A stretch of DNA of 64,000 nt from Pectobacterium araliae. GTDB taxonomy: Bacteria; Pseudomonadota; Gammaproteobacteria; Enterobacterales; Enterobacteriaceae. The translations under genes and the position numbers were made by a program. The notes under the pieces are model-generated. The model did not search any database. It was not told the origin of the DNA and saw only the letters and a program-made list of their open reading frames with translations. The stretch is taken from NCBI RefSeq assembly GCF_037076465.1, contig NZ_AP028908.1, forward strand, positions 682,001-746,000. Direction: 5' to 3'. Shown one piece after another: positions 38,441-49,854 of this stretch (position 1 is its first letter; every line of letters begins with the position of its first letter).

Positions 38441-39769
38441 TTGTTTCTGATTCAGGAAATAATTCGTAAGAAGCGTGACGGAAAAGCGCTAAGCGAAGAA
38501 GAGATCCGCTTCTTTATTAACGGTATTCGTGACAATACCGTCTCTGAAGGCCAGATTGCGGCGCTGGCAATGACCATTTATTTTCACGACATGTCGATGG
38601 ATGAGCGCGTGGCGCTGACGTTGGCGATGCGTGATTCCGGCACGGTGTTGGACTGGAAAAGCCTGAATCTGAACGGCCCGCTGGTGGACAAACACTCTAC
38701 CGGTGGTGTGGGGGATGTCACCTCGCTGATGCTGGGGCCGATGGTCGCTGCTTGCGGGGGCTATGTCCCGATGATCTCCGGGCGTGGACTAGGGCATACC
38801 GGCGGCACGTTGGATAAGTTAGAGGCGATACCGGGACTGGATATTTTCCCGAACGATGAAGATTTTCGCCGCATTATCCAGCAGGTGGGTGTCGCGATCA
38901 TTGGGCAGACTTCATCGCTGGCTCCGGCGGATAAACGCTTTTACGCCACGCGTGATATTACCGCAACGGTTGATTCGATCCCGCTGATCACCGCGTCGAT
39001 TCTGGCGAAGAAATTGGCGGAAGGGCTGGACGCGTTAGTGATGGACGTCAAAGTCGGTTCTGGGGCATTTATGCCGACTTATGAACTGTCCGAACAGCTG
39101 GCGCAGGCGATTGTCGGCGTGGCGAATAATGCGGGATGCCGCACCAGCGCCTTGCTGACTGACATGAATCAGGTGCTGGCCTCCAGCGCCGGGAATGCGC
39201 TGGAAGTGCGAGAAGCCGTGCGTTTCCTGACGGGAGAGCGCCGCAATCCACGCCTGTATGATGTTACTATGGCGCTATGTGGCGAGATGCTGCTAGCGGG
39301 CGGGCTGGCAAGCTCGGCGGACGATGCGCATTCACGTTTGCAGGCCGTGTTGGATAACGGCAAAGCCGCCGACGTCTTTGGCCGCATGGTTGCCGCACAG
39401 CGTGGTCCGAGCGATTTTGTCGAACACTACGATCGTTACTTGCCAGTGGCAACGTTAAGTAAACCAGTGTTCGCAGCGCGTGAAGGCATTGTGACCGCGA
39501 TGGATACCCGGGCGTTGGGAATGGCCGTCGTGTCGCTGGGCGGCGGACGCCGTCAGGCTACCGATACGATCGATTACAGTGTCGGTCTGGATAGCATGAT
39601 TAGCTTGGGTGAGCGCGTTGATACGCATCGCCCGCTGGCGGTGATCCACGCCAATACGGAAGCGCAGTGGCAGCAGGCGGCGAATGACGTTCGCGCTGCG
39701 ATCCAACTGGGTGATACGGCACCAGAAAAGACCCCGATGGTCTATCGTCGGGTGAGCGCAGAAGCGTGA
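38441..39769 (+). CDS. deoA: Thymidine phosphorylase
   Basis: DeoA splits thymidine and deoxyuridine to base and deoxyribose-1-phosphate. The start is the TTG at 38441 with CAGGAGT 7 bp upstream, giving 442 aa (440 in E. coli). The 19 in-frame codons upstream have no similarity. The phosphate loop [20 protein letters not shown] and the [36 protein letters not shown] and [10 protein letters not shown] segments are intact. deoB follows after 89 bp with a CCCTGCC/GGCAGGG hairpin between (39810-39827). Confidence 0.95.
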   Translation: MFLIQEIIRKKRDGKALSEEEIRFFINGIRDNTVSEGQIAALAMTIYFHDMSMDERVALTLAMRDSGTVLDWKSLNLNGPLVDKHSTGGVGDVTSLMLGPMVAACGGYVPMISGRGLGHTGGTLDKLEAIPGLDIFPNDEDFRRIIQQVGVAIIGQTSSLAPADKRFYATRDITATVDSIPLITASILAKKLAEGLDALVMDVKVGSGAFMPTYELSEQLAQAIVGVANNAGCRTSALLTDMNQVLASSAGNALEVREAVRFLTGERRNPRLYDVTMALCGEMLLAGGLASSADDAHSRLQAVLDNGKAADVFGRMVAAQRGPSDFVEHYDRYLPVATLSKPVFAAREGIVTAMDTRALGMAVVSLGGGRRQATDTIDYSVGLDSMISLGERVDTHRPLAVIHANTEAQWQQAANDVRAAIQLGDTAPEKTPMVYRRVSAEA

Positions 39770-39858
39770 TCGCACAGGGCCGGTTACTGGTTGTCTTGAA
39801 TTGATTTTCCCCTGCCTGTCGGCAGGGCGTTAGCGCATCGCTGCGCAGGAGAAAAAGA

Positions 39859-41082
39859 ATGAAACGTGCATATATTATGGTGCTTGACTCGTTTGGCATC
39901 GGCAGCAGTGCTGATGCAGAACGTTTTGGCGATGTGGGTTCGGATACGCTGGGCCATATCGCTCAGGCGTGTGCCGCAGGGGCTGCGGATAAAGGGCGCA
40001 GCGGCGTGCTGCATTTGCCGAACCTGAGCCGTCTGGGGCTGGGTAAAGCCGCGGAGGCCTCAACGGGAACGTTCCCGGCAGGGCTAGATGAAAATGCAGA
40101 TATCATTGGTGCTTACGCGCACGCCAGCGAAATTTCCTCGGGTAAAGATACGCCGTCTGGCCACTGGGAAATTGCCGGTGTGCCTGTCTTGTTCGACTGG
40201 GGCTATTTTAAAGATGAAGAAAACAGTTTTCCTCAGGAGTTGCTGGATAAACTGGTGAAGCGCGCCAATCTGCCGGGCTATCTGGGCAACTGTCACTCTT
40301 CTGGTACGGTGATTCTGGATCAGTTGGCTGAAGAACACATGAAAACCGGCAAGCCTATTTTCTACACCTCTGCGGATTCGGTGTTCCAGATTGCCTGCCA
40401 TGAAGAAACGTTCGGCCTGGATAAACTGTACGAGCTGTGTGAGATTGCCCGCGAAGAGCTGACCGAAGGAAATTACAACATCGGGCGCGTGATCGCGCGT
40501 CCGTTTATCGGCGATAAACCCGGCAACTTTGAGCGTACTGGCAACCGTCACGATCTGGCCGTTGAGCCGCCAGCACCGACCATCCTGAAAAAAATGGTGG
40601 ATGAAAAGGGCGGCGAAGTGGTTTCCGTCGGCAAGATTGCGGATATCTATGCGCAGGTCGGTATCACTAAGAAAGTGAAGGCTACCGGCATCGATGCGTT
40701 GTTCGACGCCACGCTGAAAGAGATGGATAGCGCGGGTGACAACACCATCGTATTTACCAACTTTGTTGATTTCGACTCTGCCTACGGCCACCGCCGCGAT
40801 ATTCCGGGCTACGCTGCCGCGCTGGAGCTATTTGACCGCCGCCTGCCAGAAATGCTGTCCCGCGTGACGGGTGACGACATCCTGATTCTGACGGCTGACC
40901 ACGGCTGTGATCCTAGCTGGCACGGCACCGATCACACCCGCGAAAACGTACCGGTGTTGATCTATGGGCCTAACGTGAAGCCGGGGTCATACGGCCACCG
41001 TGAAACCTTCGCCGATATTGGGCAGACGGTCGCGGCCTACTTTGGCCTGTCGCCTATGGACTACGGCAAATCGATACTGTAA
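39859..41082 (+). CDS. deoB: Phosphopentomutase
   Basis: DeoB interconverts (deoxy)ribose-1-phosphate and (deoxy)ribose-5-phosphate. It is a 407-aa alkaline-phosphatase-superfamily enzyme. The manganese ligands are in [18 protein letters not shown] and [20 protein letters not shown]; the phospho-Thr nucleophile is in [19 protein letters not shown] precedes the ATG. Its product would normally go to DeoC, which is not in this operon. Confidence 0.97.
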   Translation: MKRAYIMVLDSFGIGSSADAERFGDVGSDTLGHIAQACAAGAADKGRSGVLHLPNLSRLGLGKAAEASTGTFPAGLDENADIIGAYAHASEISSGKDTPSGHWEIAGVPVLFDWGYFKDEENSFPQELLDKLVKRANLPGYLGNCHSSGTVILDQLAEEHMKTGKPIFYTSADSVFQIACHEETFGLDKLYELCEIAREELTEGNYNIGRVIARPFIGDKPGNFERTGNRHDLAVEPPAPTILKKMVDEKGGEVVSVGKIADIYAQVGITKKVKATGIDALFDATLKEMDSAGDNTIVFTNFVDFDSAYGHRRDIPGYAAALELFDRRLPEMLSRVTGDDILILTADHGCDPSWHGTDHTRENVPVLIYGPNVKPGSYGHRETFADIGQTVAAYFGLSPMDYGKSIL

Positions 41083-41129
41083 AACACACCGTTTTTTACG
41101 TGAAACTTGATTAATTAAGGAATAAACGC

Positions 41130-41849
41130 ATGGCTACGCCACATATTAATGCAGAAATGGGTGATTTCGCGGACGTTGTACTGATGCCGGGCGATCCGCT
41201 GCGTGCTAAGTACATTGCAGAAACCTTTCTGGATGATGCCCGCGAAGTGAACAACGTGCGTGGCATGTTAGGGTTCACGGGGACTTACAAAGGCCGCAAA
41301 ATTTCGGTCATGGGGCACGGTATGGGTATCCCATCCTGCTCAATCTATGCGAAAGAACTGATCACCGAATTCGGCGTGAAGAAGATCATCCGTGTGGGTT
41401 CCTGCGGGGCGGTACGTGAAGATGTCAAACTGCGCGATGTGGTGATCGGCATGGGCGCCTGTACGGATTCTAAAGTGAACCGACTGCGTTTCAAAGATCA
41501 CGACTATGCGGCGATTGCCGATTTCGACATGGTACGCAATGCCGTTGATGCCGCCAAAGCACGCGATGTTTCCGTGCGTGTCGGTAACCTCTTCTCCGCC
41601 GATCTGTTCTACACGCCAGATCCACAGATGTTCGACGTAATGGAAAAATACGGCATTCTGGGTGTGGAAATGGAAGCGGCCGGTATCTACGGCGTTGCGG
41701 CAGAATTCGGTGCGAAAGCGCTGGCAATCTGTACCGTTTCTGACCACATTCGTACCGGTGCACAAACTACGTCAGAAGAGCGTCAAAACACGTTCAATGA
41801 GATGATCGAAATCGCGCTGGAGTCCGTTCTGCTGGGCGATAACGAGTAA
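41130..41849 (+). CDS. deoD: Purine nucleoside phosphorylase DeoD
   Basis: DeoD is the hexameric phosphorylase for purine (deoxy)nucleosides. It is 239 aa, the standard length. Landmarks: [59 protein letters not shown] and the catalytic Asp in TVSDHIRTG. It is the last gene of the operon and is followed by a terminator. Confidence 0.97.
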   Translation: MATPHINAEMGDFADVVLMPGDPLRAKYIAETFLDDAREVNNVRGMLGFTGTYKGRKISVMGHGMGIPSCSIYAKELITEFGVKKIIRVGSCGAVREDVKLRDVVIGMGACTDSKVNRLRFKDHDYAAIADFDMVRNAVDAAKARDVSVRVGNLFSADLFYTPDPQMFDVMEKYGILGVEMEAAGIYGVAAEFGAKALAICTVSDHIRTGAQTTSEERQNTFNEMIEIALESVLLGDNE

Positions 41850-41858
41850 CATCACACG

Positions 41859-41888
41859 AGCCCGGACATCCGCTCCGGGCTGTATTTT
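41859..41888 (+). terminator. deo operon terminator
   Basis: An AGCCCGGA/TCCGGGCT stem (41859-41866, 41874-41881) is followed by GTATTTTC. Confidence 0.88.
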
Positions 41889-41998
41889 CTCTATTTCCTC
41901 TGCGCATTTTCCTGTAATACACCTGGGGCAAACACCATACTGATAATAGATCCGTTCCACGGGGGCTTTATTACTTCTCAACTGATAGAACGGTAATC

Positions 41999-42115
41999 CG
42001 TGCCGTGCTATTAAAGCTGATCCTGTTTATGGCACCCCACGTGTTCACATCCACTTCAACTATCCAGTTTGAAGAATTCCACACTTATGGCTGTTTTCAC
42101 CGCCTTGGGCACTGT
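41999..42115 (-). pseudogene. Fragment of a second discoidin-domain gene
   Basis: On the minus strand a short stretch encodes AVKTAI..EFFKLDS and, after a frameshift, VDVNTWGAINRISFNSTARI. It parallels the C-terminal AVKAKFFKLDT..TDVNKWSAINEISFNSAAQV of the intact gene at 44597-45076. DNA identity between the two is plain by eye. Only the last quarter remains. The two copies flank the siderophore receptor. Confidence 0.8.
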
Positions 42116-42217
42116 TGTTCAGCCATTAGCGGCGTTTCTCACCTCTGAATCCCTTCATTAGTTATCAAGCTATGTTTATGACTTGTTTTGTACACAAGTC
42201 AGGTCATAATTAACAAT

Positions 42218-42236
42218 CCAAATAATAATCATTATC
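42218..42236 (+). promoter_or_regulatory. Fur box upstream of the siderophore receptor
   Basis: 15 of 19 bases match the Fur consensus GATAATGATAATCATTATC, and the right 12 bases (ATAATCATTATC with its left neighbour) match without break. It ends 19 bp before the ATG, so iron-loaded Fur would block transcription. Confidence 0.8.
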
Positions 42237-42255
42237 GTTTTACTTTGGTGAGAAG

Positions 42256-44511
42256 ATGAAAAAAGCAATATCAACAAGGCATATGGCAGAGATGCCCGTG
42301 AAGCTAGCCGTGTTAGTCGGTACTCTGTGCGGCGGCATGGCCATGCCGCTGTTGGCGGAAGAGTTGCCAACAGCGTCTCAGAGCACTGAAACAGACAAAG
42401 AAACCCGGAGCGATACCATTACCGTTGTTGCGAAACCGGGCAATACCTTCCGTGCAGGTGGTGACGATCTAGTGCCCGCTTATCTGGATGGGCAAATTGC
42501 AAACGGCGGACGTGTTGGGTTTTTGGGTCAACAGAATGCGCGTGATGTGCCGTTTAATGTGATCAGCTACACCGATAAGATGATCCTTTCCCAGCAGGCA
42601 GAAACGCTGGCTGATGTCGTTAAGAATGATGCGTCGATTCAGACTTTGAAAGGATTCGGTAATTTCATGGAGACGTACCGAATTCGTGGTTTTACGCTGG
42701 ATGGCGATGATATTACCTTTGGTGGATTGTATGGCGTGATGCCACGCCAAATGGTCTCGACCAACATGGTTGAACGCGTAGAGGTTTTCAAAGGGGCAAA
42801 TGGTTTTGTTAACGGCGTCTCGGGTGGTGGAACCGGTAGCGGTGTCGGTGGGTCCATTAACGTTGAACCAAAACATGCCACCGATGACCCGCTCACGCGT
42901 CTGACCGTTGATTATGAATCAAAGAACAAAATTGGCGGCGGGCTGGATGTTGGGCGTCGTTTTGGCGACAACAATGAGTTTGGCGTGCGTGTCAACGTGT
43001 TGCATCGGGAAGGTGAAAACGCGATCCATGATCAAAAAGACCGCATGTCGATGGCCTCTGTCGGCCTTGATTATCGTGGTGATCGCTTCCGCACCTCATT
43101 GGATGCAGGCTACCAGCACCAGACCGTACACGGTGGGCGAATTGGGGTTGGCATTGGCAGCGCCACTGTGGTTCCCGACGTTCCAAGTGCTACGTTGAAT
43201 TATAGCCCCAGTTGGGTATCTTCCGATTTGAAAACCACATTTGGTATGTGGCGTAGTGAATACGATATCGCGGATAACTGGACGCTGTATTCCGGTATCG
43301 GTAGCAGTCGAGCGGATGAATCAGGGAATTATGGGTCACCTAAACTTACTGATGATAATGGTAATGCCAAGATATCACGTATGGGGACGCCGTTTGTTCG
43401 CGACACGTTTTCTGGTTTGTTAGGTGTACGTGGACAGTTTGATACGGGATTTGTCACACATAAAGTTAATCTGGGGTATTCGGGCGTATACGCAAAGAGC
43501 CGTTCGGCCTGGGATAAGGGGTCAGTAATCGGTGACACCAATATCTATCATCCAGGCTATATCGGTTATCCATCGACATTGCCCGGCGCTGGCGATATGA
43601 ATGATCCAAAGGTACGTAATCGAGTCAGAAGCAGCGGGCTTGCGCTGTCTGACACGTTGTCCGCGTTGGAGGACAAAATCGCGCTGACCGTGGGCCTACG
43701 TCGTCAGGAAATCATGGTACGCAATTATAGCTATGAAGGGGTTGAAGAACGAGACGGCGCTTTTAATCGTACTAAAGTGACGCCAGCCTATGGTCTTGTC
43801 GTGAAGCCGTGGGAGAATGTTTCTCTGTATGCCAACCATATTGAAGCGCTGTCTCCAGGCAAGTCGGCACCAAATAACTTTGATAGTGTACCAGTGGTGA
43901 ATGGAGGCAATGTCACTGGGATCTATGTTGCCAAACAAAACGAAGTCGGGGTGAAATTTGATTATGAACGAGTTGGCGGATCGTTAGCACTGTTTGAAAT
44001 TCAGCGCCCCTACGAGATGGTCGATCGTTCGACAATGACCTACGGTCTTTACGGCGAGCGCCGCCACCGTGGGATGGAACTGAATGTATTCGGTGAGCCT
44101 GTATTTGGCCTGCGGCTGAATGGTAGCGCAACCTGGATCGCCGCCCAGCAAACTAAAACGCAGGACGGCAAAAATGACGGCAAAGACGTTATCGGCGTAC
44201 CACGTTATCAACTGACGTTTGGTACCGAATATGATATCACACAGGTGGAAGGATTAACGTTAGCGGGCACGGTGATTCGTTCTGGTTCGCAATATGCTAA
44301 TGCAGAGAATACTCTGAAGCTGAAACCGTGGACGCGTCTGGATCTGGGAGTGCGTTATAGCATGCCGATGAATGACCACACGATGGTATGGCGTGCTAAC
44401 GTAGAGAACGTGACGAACGAGAAATACTGGTCGTCGGTAAATGATACGGGGGCTTATTTGTATCAGGGGGACCCACGTTCATTGAAGCTGTCGATGTCGA
44501 TTGATTTCTAA
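42256..44511 (+). CDS. TonB-dependent siderophore receptor
   Basis: A 751-aa outer-membrane receptor. A long signal peptide ends near MAMPLLA-EE (about residue 35). A TonB-box-like DTITVVA follows, then the plug domain with ETLADVVKNDASIQTLKGFG, YRIRGF and VERVEVFKGANGFVNG. The beta-barrel ends in the required terminal Phe (LKLSMSIDF). The N-terminal plug and MPRQMVSTNMVERVEVFKG resemble FcuA/FhuE-type hydroxamate receptors, but the ligand is inferred. A Fur box is upstream. No siderophore transport or synthesis genes adjoin it, so the inner-membrane uptake must be encoded elsewhere. Confidence 0.9.
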   Translation: MKKAISTRHMAEMPVKLAVLVGTLCGGMAMPLLAEELPTASQSTETDKETRSDTITVVAKPGNTFRAGGDDLVPAYLDGQIANGGRVGFLGQQNARDVPFNVISYTDKMILSQQAETLADVVKNDASIQTLKGFGNFMETYRIRGFTLDGDDITFGGLYGVMPRQMVSTNMVERVEVFKGANGFVNGVSGGGTGSGVGGSINVEPKHATDDPLTRLTVDYESKNKIGGGLDVGRRFGDNNEFGVRVNVLHREGENAIHDQKDRMSMASVGLDYRGDRFRTSLDAGYQHQTVHGGRIGVGIGSATVVPDVPSATLNYSPSWVSSDLKTTFGMWRSEYDIADNWTLYSGIGSSRADESGNYGSPKLTDDNGNAKISRMGTPFVRDTFSGLLGVRGQFDTGFVTHKVNLGYSGVYAKSRSAWDKGSVIGDTNIYHPGYIGYPSTLPGAGDMNDPKVRNRVRSSGLALSDTLSALEDKIALTVGLRRQEIMVRNYSYEGVEERDGAFNRTKVTPAYGLVVKPWENVSLYANHIEALSPGKSAPNNFDSVPVVNGGNVTGIYVAKQNEVGVKFDYERVGGSLALFEIQRPYEMVDRSTMTYGLYGERRHRGMELNVFGEPVFGLRLNGSATWIAAQQTKTQDGKNDGKDVIGVPRYQLTFGTEYDITQVEGLTLAGTVIRSGSQYANAENTLKLKPWTRLDLGVRYSMPMNDHTMVWRANVENVTNEKYWSSVNDTGAYLYQGDPRSLKLSMSIDF

Positions 44512-44596
44512 CGTAATGATTTGATTTCAGTATACGATTGATGTCGCCCCCACTTCGTCATGGGGGCGACATTTTTTATAGTGGTGTCTTTCGCCG

Positions 44597-45076
44597 TTAC
44601 TTAATCGCCTGAGCAGGAACCTGCGCGGCGCTGTTAAAGCTAATCTCGTTGATGGCACTCCACTTGTTCACATCGGTGCCAAATGTATCCAGTTTGAAGA
44701 ATTTGGCTTTCACGGCAGGGAAGGTGAATTTCTCACCGTCCTTGGCGTTGCTGGAGGTGACCAGATTGTCAGCCAATTTTTTCCAGGTTTTACCGTCGGT
44801 GGAGTAGGACACGGAGAACTTCAGTTTGCGTTCGTCTGCTTTGAAAGGAACCAGGACAAAGTTCTCAACGGATTGTTCTTTATCCAGTTCTAACTGAACC
44901 CAGCTCTCACCATTTGCCGCCCAGCGCGTTTTTACGTCTCCATCGGCAATGTTGGCAGGCTTGTGGCCCTTGTCTGAATCATAAGCGGAGGCTGTCACCG
45001 CCGTTACTTGTACCGCGTAAGCGGAAAGAGAGAATAAGCCGCACAGGAGCGTCGTAGCCAGAGTGTATTTTTTCAT
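44597..45076 (-). CDS. Secreted discoidin (F5/8 type C) domain protein
   Basis: A 159-aa exported protein. The start MKKYTLATTLL at 45076 has GAGGAATA upstream; the open frame extends 18 codons without similarity. A signal peptide ends at SAYA-VQ (about residue 21). The rest is one F5/8C/CBM32-type beta-sandwich: ASAYDSDKGHKPANIADGDVKTRW, WVQLELDKEQSVENFVLVPF, FSVSYSTDGKTWKKLAD and FFKLDTFGTDVNKWSAINEI. Such domains bind glycans; binding to plant or bacterial surface sugars is an inference. A second, broken copy lies at 41999-42115. Confidence 0.85.
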   Translation of the reverse strand: MKKYTLATTLLCGLFSLSAYAVQVTAVTASAYDSDKGHKPANIADGDVKTRWAANGESWVQLELDKEQSVENFVLVPFKADERKLKFSVSYSTDGKTWKKLADNLVTSSNAKDGEKFTFPAVKAKFFKLDTFGTDVNKWSAINEISFNSAAQVPAQAIK

Positions 45077-45278
45077 ATTATTCCTCGGAGATAACGGATA
45101 AACCATGGCATGCCTGCAAACCAGAAACATGAAATGGAACCTTATTGTGATAAAAGAGAAACTAGGTTTTATTTATTGCGATCACGTTGCGAGGATTTTT
45201 CTGTCGGAAAAAAATGTAGAGCGGGATGGGGCTCACATTGTGGCACCCGACTTGTTGTGGGTGCCACAGGAAAAAGCG

Positions 45279-45722
45279 TTAACCGAGCGGCAGCGCCATA
45301 AGAATGGCGTCTTCCCGGCCTTGTGCCGTAGGGTAATAATCCCGGCGTACGGAGACTTCGTTAAATCCCAGACTTTCATAAAGCGCGATGGCTCGCGCGT
45401 TTGACTCGCGCACTTCCAGCCACAGCGTCAGAATTCCGCGCCGTTCCATTTCGTCGATCAGATGTTCCAATAGCTGACGACCCAACCCCTGACGCTGGTG
45501 GTCGGGGTGCACCGCGATATTGAACAACGTCGCTTCATCCAGCACGACCTGTGTGATGGCGTAAGCGGCAAGCTGCCCGCCATGCTCCAGTTTGATGTTG
45601 AAATAACGCTCACCTTGATTGCTGACAAACGTCTTTTCCGACCAGGGAAAGGCGTGGCTGACTTGTTCAATTTTAAAGGCTTGTGCCAGATCGGCTGGCG
45701 TCAGAGAAGATATCGTGTTCAT
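45279..45722 (-). CDS. rimI: Ribosomal protein S18 alanine N-acetyltransferase RimI
   Basis: RimI acetylates the N-terminal Ala of ribosomal protein S18. From MNTISSLTPADLAQ at 45722 it has 147 aa (148 in E. coli); the open frame extends upstream over holD. GNAT signatures: HAFPWSEKTFVSNQGERYF, DEATLFNIAVHPDHQRQGLGRQLLEHL (acetyl-CoA loop QRQGLG) and NARAIALYESLGFNEVSVRRDYYP. The gene begins 50 bp inside the end of holD, the normal overlapping arrangement. Confidence 0.95.
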   Translation of the reverse strand: MNTISSLTPADLAQAFKIEQVSHAFPWSEKTFVSNQGERYFNIKLEHGGQLAAYAITQVVLDEATLFNIAVHPDHQRQGLGRQLLEHLIDEMERRGILTLWLEVRESNARAIALYESLGFNEVSVRRDYYPTAQGREDAILMALPLG

Positions 45723-46104
45723 GTTCACAGATCTGTTGCCACAGCGCCCGTTTGGCGTCGGCATTTTGATAAAGTTCGGAAAGCAGAGGGCTGGAAAGCT
45801 GGATGCCCTGTAGCGCAATGGGTTCCGCGATGCCCAACCGCCAACTGTGGCAGTATGCGTTGGCGGGCAGCATCTCGATTTGCTGCGGCGTCAGGCGATA
45901 GGCTTGCGCGGGAGTGAGCGCCAGACTGTGCAAAACGTCTGCCAGCAGCGGTTCATCATCCGCTAGTGGCTCGGCGGAGACAATCACCAGACGCACCTGT
46001 TCGGGCAGACTGACGGCGATTTCGCCTTGCAGCACCGTCGGGCGACGCAGCGTCCACTGCGTAATCCCCAGTTGCTGTAGCAGCCTGTCACGTCTTGATT
46101 CCAT
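45673..46104 (-). CDS. holD: DNA polymerase III psi subunit
   Basis: HolD links the clamp loader to SSB via chi (HolC). The 143-aa protein shows the family's RRDRLLQQLGITQWTLRRPTVLQGE N-terminus, the segment that contacts the clamp loader. Further on are VRLVIVSAE, ADVLHSLALTPAQAYRLTPQQ and ALWQQICEHEHD. It precedes and overlaps rimI, and is divergent from rsmC, as in E. coli. Confidence 0.93.
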   Translation of the reverse strand: MESRRDRLLQQLGITQWTLRRPTVLQGEIAVSLPEQVRLVIVSAEPLADDEPLLADVLHSLALTPAQAYRLTPQQIEMLPANAYCHSWRLGIAEPIALQGIQLSSPLLSELYQNADAKRALWQQICEHEHDIFSDASRSGTSL

Positions 46105-46263
46105 GCGTTGTCCTGTCTGGTGGGCGAGAAAATAAGTCGTGCCTATGCTAACAAACCCCGTCAGGCTGCGCCAATGTCGGCGCGGTTATTTCCTCTTCGC
46201 TCTGCAACTTCGGGGACGAAGCGTATATAATCCCCCGTTCAATGATTAAGGAGCCGTAGCCTG

Positions 46264-47313
46264 ATGTCCGCATTAACCCCCGCCAGTGAAGTCATACTGC
46301 GCCATAGTGACGAATTTCTTTCACGCCGAGTTCTGTTTGCCGGTGATTTGCAGGATACCCTGCCCGCGCAATTTGAGGCGGCGTCGGTACGTGTCCATTG
46401 CAACCAATATCACCACTGGCAACAGATGGCAAAGCCACTTGGGGATAACGCTCAATATGGTCTGGTCGCGGATGCTGGGCTGGTGGCGGATAGCGATACG
46501 CTGATTTATTACTGGCCGAAGAGCAAACAGGAAGCGGAATTCCAACTGCGTAATCTGTTGTCCTTGTTGCCCGTCGGCGCGGAAATCTTCGTGGTTGGGG
46601 AAAACCGCAGCGGCGTGCGCAGTGCTGAAACCGTGCTGTCTGATTTCGTTGAGCTGGCAAAAATCGACAGCGCACGTCGCTGCGGGCTTTACCACGGTCG
46701 GATTGATAAGCAGGCCAGCTTCACGCTGGATGAGTGGTGGGACGAGTATGTGACGGACGGCGTGACCGTTAAAACGCTTCCGGGCGTCTTCAGTCGTGAT
46801 GATCTTGACCCAGGTAGCCGACTGCTGTTGTCTACGTTTGAGCCGTACATGAAAGGTAAGGTGCTGGATATTGCCTGCGGGGCTGGCGTGCTGGCATCGG
46901 TGTTGGCGAAGCAATCGCCGAAAATCCGCCTGACGCTGAGCGATGTCAGTGCAGCCGCTGTCGAATCCAGCAAGGCCACACTGGCGGCGAATGCATTAGA
47001 AGGCAGCGTGATTGCGAGTAATGTTTACTCAGACATCGATGGCCGCTTCGATATGATTGTCTCTAATCCGCCGTTCCATGATGGCTTACAGACCAGTCTG
47101 CAAGCCGCGGAAATGCTGATTCGTGGTGCGGTAACCCATCTACCGATTGGCGGACAGCTACGCATCGTCGCTAACGCTTTCCTGCCTTATCCGGCGCTGT
47201 TAGACGCCGCCTTTGGCAGCCATGAAGTGCTGGCGCAGACCGGACGCTTCAAGGTGTATCAGGCCACCGTGGGTCGTCCGCCGCGCGCAGGAAGCAAAGG
47301 CCGTCGTCGGTAA
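46264..47313 (+). CDS. rsmC: 16S rRNA m2G1207 methyltransferase RsmC
   Basis: RsmC methylates N2 of G1207 in 16S rRNA of the 30S subunit. The 349-aa protein has a degenerate N-terminal methyltransferase-like half and a catalytic C-terminal half. The latter has the SAM loop [17 protein letters not shown] and the guanine-N2 motif NPPFH (in [11 protein letters not shown]). A C-terminal basic tail [12 protein letters not shown] is present. The gene is monocistronic, divergent from holD. Confidence 0.95.
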   Translation: MSALTPASEVILRHSDEFLSRRVLFAGDLQDTLPAQFEAASVRVHCNQYHHWQQMAKPLGDNAQYGLVADAGLVADSDTLIYYWPKSKQEAEFQLRNLLSLLPVGAEIFVVGENRSGVRSAETVLSDFVELAKIDSARRCGLYHGRIDKQASFTLDEWWDEYVTDGVTVKTLPGVFSRDDLDPGSRLLLSTFEPYMKGKVLDIACGAGVLASVLAKQSPKIRLTLSDVSAAAVESSKATLAANALEGSVIASNVYSDIDGRFDMIVSNPPFHDGLQTSLQAAEMLIRGAVTHLPIGGQLRIVANAFLPYPALLDAAFGSHEVLAQTGRFKVYQATVGRPPRAGSKGRRR

Positions 47314-47349
47314 CTCTTATTACTGATACTGCCTTTACTGATATTTCTT

Positions 47350-48336
<987 letters not shown>

Positions 48337-48449
48337 TGTCATCTTCCTCATCTTGTTGGCAGTGAGAGTAGTCTGGTTGTTTATCCAGAAAAGATAAATA
48401 CCGTTTTTTATGCAACACTATTCAAAAATAACCAACAATGGTGGCGGCG

Positions 48450-49355
48450 ATGGATCACATTCAGGCGATGCGGGTTTTTGTGCGGATTGTCGAACTGGGC
48501 AGCTTCAGCCGTGCAGCGGAACGGCTGGCGCTGCCGCGTGCGACGGTGAGCAACACCATCAAACAGCTTGAAGCACGACTGGGGGTGCGCTTACTGCAAC
48601 GCACGACCCGTCAGGTGCAGATCACCGATGAAGGACGCGTTTATTATGAACGTTGTCTGCAATTGTTGATGGAAATTGAAGAAATCGACACGCTGTTCAC
48701 GCAGCAAAAGCAGCAGCCGGTAGGTAAAGTGCGGGTGGATATGCCGCATTCGCTGGCGCGGGAAATCGTCGTTCCGGCGCTGGGAGAGTTCTATGCGCGT
48801 TACCCGCAGGTGACGCTGATGCTGAGCGCCAATGATACGGCGATTAACGTGCTGCGTGAAGGCGTCGACTGTGTGCTGCGTGCCTGGCAGACGGATGACG
48901 AGACGCTGGCGACCCGCCATTTGCCGTCCATGCCGCAGATTACCTGTGCGTCGGCCGACTATCTGGCGCGCTACGGCGTGCCGCGTTCGCTTGATGAGCT
49001 AGCGGGGCATCACATGGTCGGCTATTTTTCTCTGCGCACCGAATACCGTTATCCGTTGGAGTTTATGTCTGGCGGTGAATGCATTACGCGTATGTTGCCC
49101 AGTTTGTTGCAGGTTAACGGCACCGCTGCCTATATTGCCGGTGCGCGTGCCGGATTGGGGATTATTCAGGCACCGCGTCGCGGTTTGCGACCATTTCTGG
49201 AAAGCGGGGAACTGGTCGAGATCCTGTCGGAAATACCGCCGCCTGCAATGCCGCTTTACGTGATGTATGCGCCCGGCCGCTTTCTGGCACCGAGGATTCG
49301 CGTGTTTATAGAATGGCTTGATGAACTCTTTACGCACCACGCTGCGGCGAGATGA
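48450..49355 (+). CDS. LysR-family transcriptional regulator
   Basis: A 301-aa regulator starting MDHIQAMRVFVRIVELGSF (48450, GGTGG 5 bp upstream; an ATG 12 bp earlier lacks a ribosome site). The winged helix-turn-helix reads SFSRAAERLALPRATVSNTI and KQLEARLGVRLLQRTTR. A type 2 periplasmic-binding effector domain follows. It belongs to the large CrgA/DsdC-like branch often found divergent from oxidoreductases, and it probably controls the aldo/keto reductase gene opposite; the inducer is unknown. Confidence 0.9.
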   Translation: MDHIQAMRVFVRIVELGSFSRAAERLALPRATVSNTIKQLEARLGVRLLQRTTRQVQITDEGRVYYERCLQLLMEIEEIDTLFTQQKQQPVGKVRVDMPHSLAREIVVPALGEFYARYPQVTLMLSANDTAINVLREGVDCVLRAWQTDDETLATRHLPSMPQITCASADYLARYGVPRSLDELAGHHMVGYFSLRTEYRYPLEFMSGGECITRMLPSLLQVNGTAAYIAGARAGLGIIQAPRRGLRPFLESGELVEILSEIPPPAMPLYVMYAPGRFLAPRIRVFIEWLDELFTHHAAAR

Positions 49356-49396
49356 TGATTTTTACAGCAAACCCCGTATTCCAGAGGAAATAATCA

Positions 49397-49424
49397 TTGA
49401 CGTGAACGCGAAAACCTCTAGAAT
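49397..49424 (+). promoter_or_regulatory. Promoter of the tRNA-Leu array
   Basis: TTGACG (49397-49402), 16 bp, TAGAAT (49419-49424), followed by a GC-rich discriminator (TCGCCTCC) as in stringently controlled stable-RNA promoters. It lies 34 bp before the first tRNA. Confidence 0.8.
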
Positions 49425-49458
49425 TCGCCTCCGTAGTGATATTGCGTAAAGCCGTGTT

Positions 49459-49545
49459 GCGAAGGTGGCGGAATTGGTAGACGCGCTAGCTTCAGGTGTT
49501 AGTGTTCTTACGGACGTGAGGGTTCAAGTCCCTCTCTTCGCACCA
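49459..49545 (+). tRNA. tRNA-Leu (anticodon CAG), copy 1
   Basis: An 87-nt class II tRNA with encoded CCA; the anticodon loop CTTCAGG gives CAG, reading CUG, the commonest Leu codon. The acceptor GCGAAGG pairs with CTTCGC plus one wobble. It is identical to copy 2. Confidence 0.97.
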
Positions 49546-49625
49546 ACATCACTACAACGGTTCTGGTTTGTCGAACCGAAGCAGTAAATCAGTGTTGAAT
49601 GACAGCGTTATTACATGACAAAGTT

Positions 49626-49712
49626 GCGAAGGTGGCGGAATTGGTAGACGCGCTAGCTTCAGGTGTTAGTGTTCTTACGGACGTGAGGGTTCAAGTCCCT
49701 CTCTTCGCACCA
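49626..49712 (+). tRNA. tRNA-Leu (anticodon CAG), copy 2
   Basis: Sequence identical to copy 1, 80 bp downstream of it. The spacers are unrelated to each other, so only the tRNA units are conserved. Confidence 0.97.
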
Positions 49713-49767
49713 TGTCGTGATATTGCATAAGACAGATTTATTGTATAAGACAAACAGTGTTCTCAGT

Positions 49768-49854
49768 GCGAAGGTGGCGGAATTGGTAGACGCGCTAGCT
49801 TCAGGTGTTAGTGTCCTTACGGACGTGAGGGTTCAAGTCCCTCTCTTCGCACCA
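49768..49854 (+). tRNA. tRNA-Leu (anticodon CAG), copy 3
   Basis: Differs from copies 1 and 2 by one base in the variable arm (C for T), which turns a G-U into a G-C pair. Three tandem copies correspond to the leuQPV array of E. coli near rsmC. Confidence 0.97.

Noticed and set aside
49459..49854. Tandem repeats of 87 bp as a mobile or CRISPR-type repeat
   Set aside because: The repeats are three complete tRNA-Leu genes.
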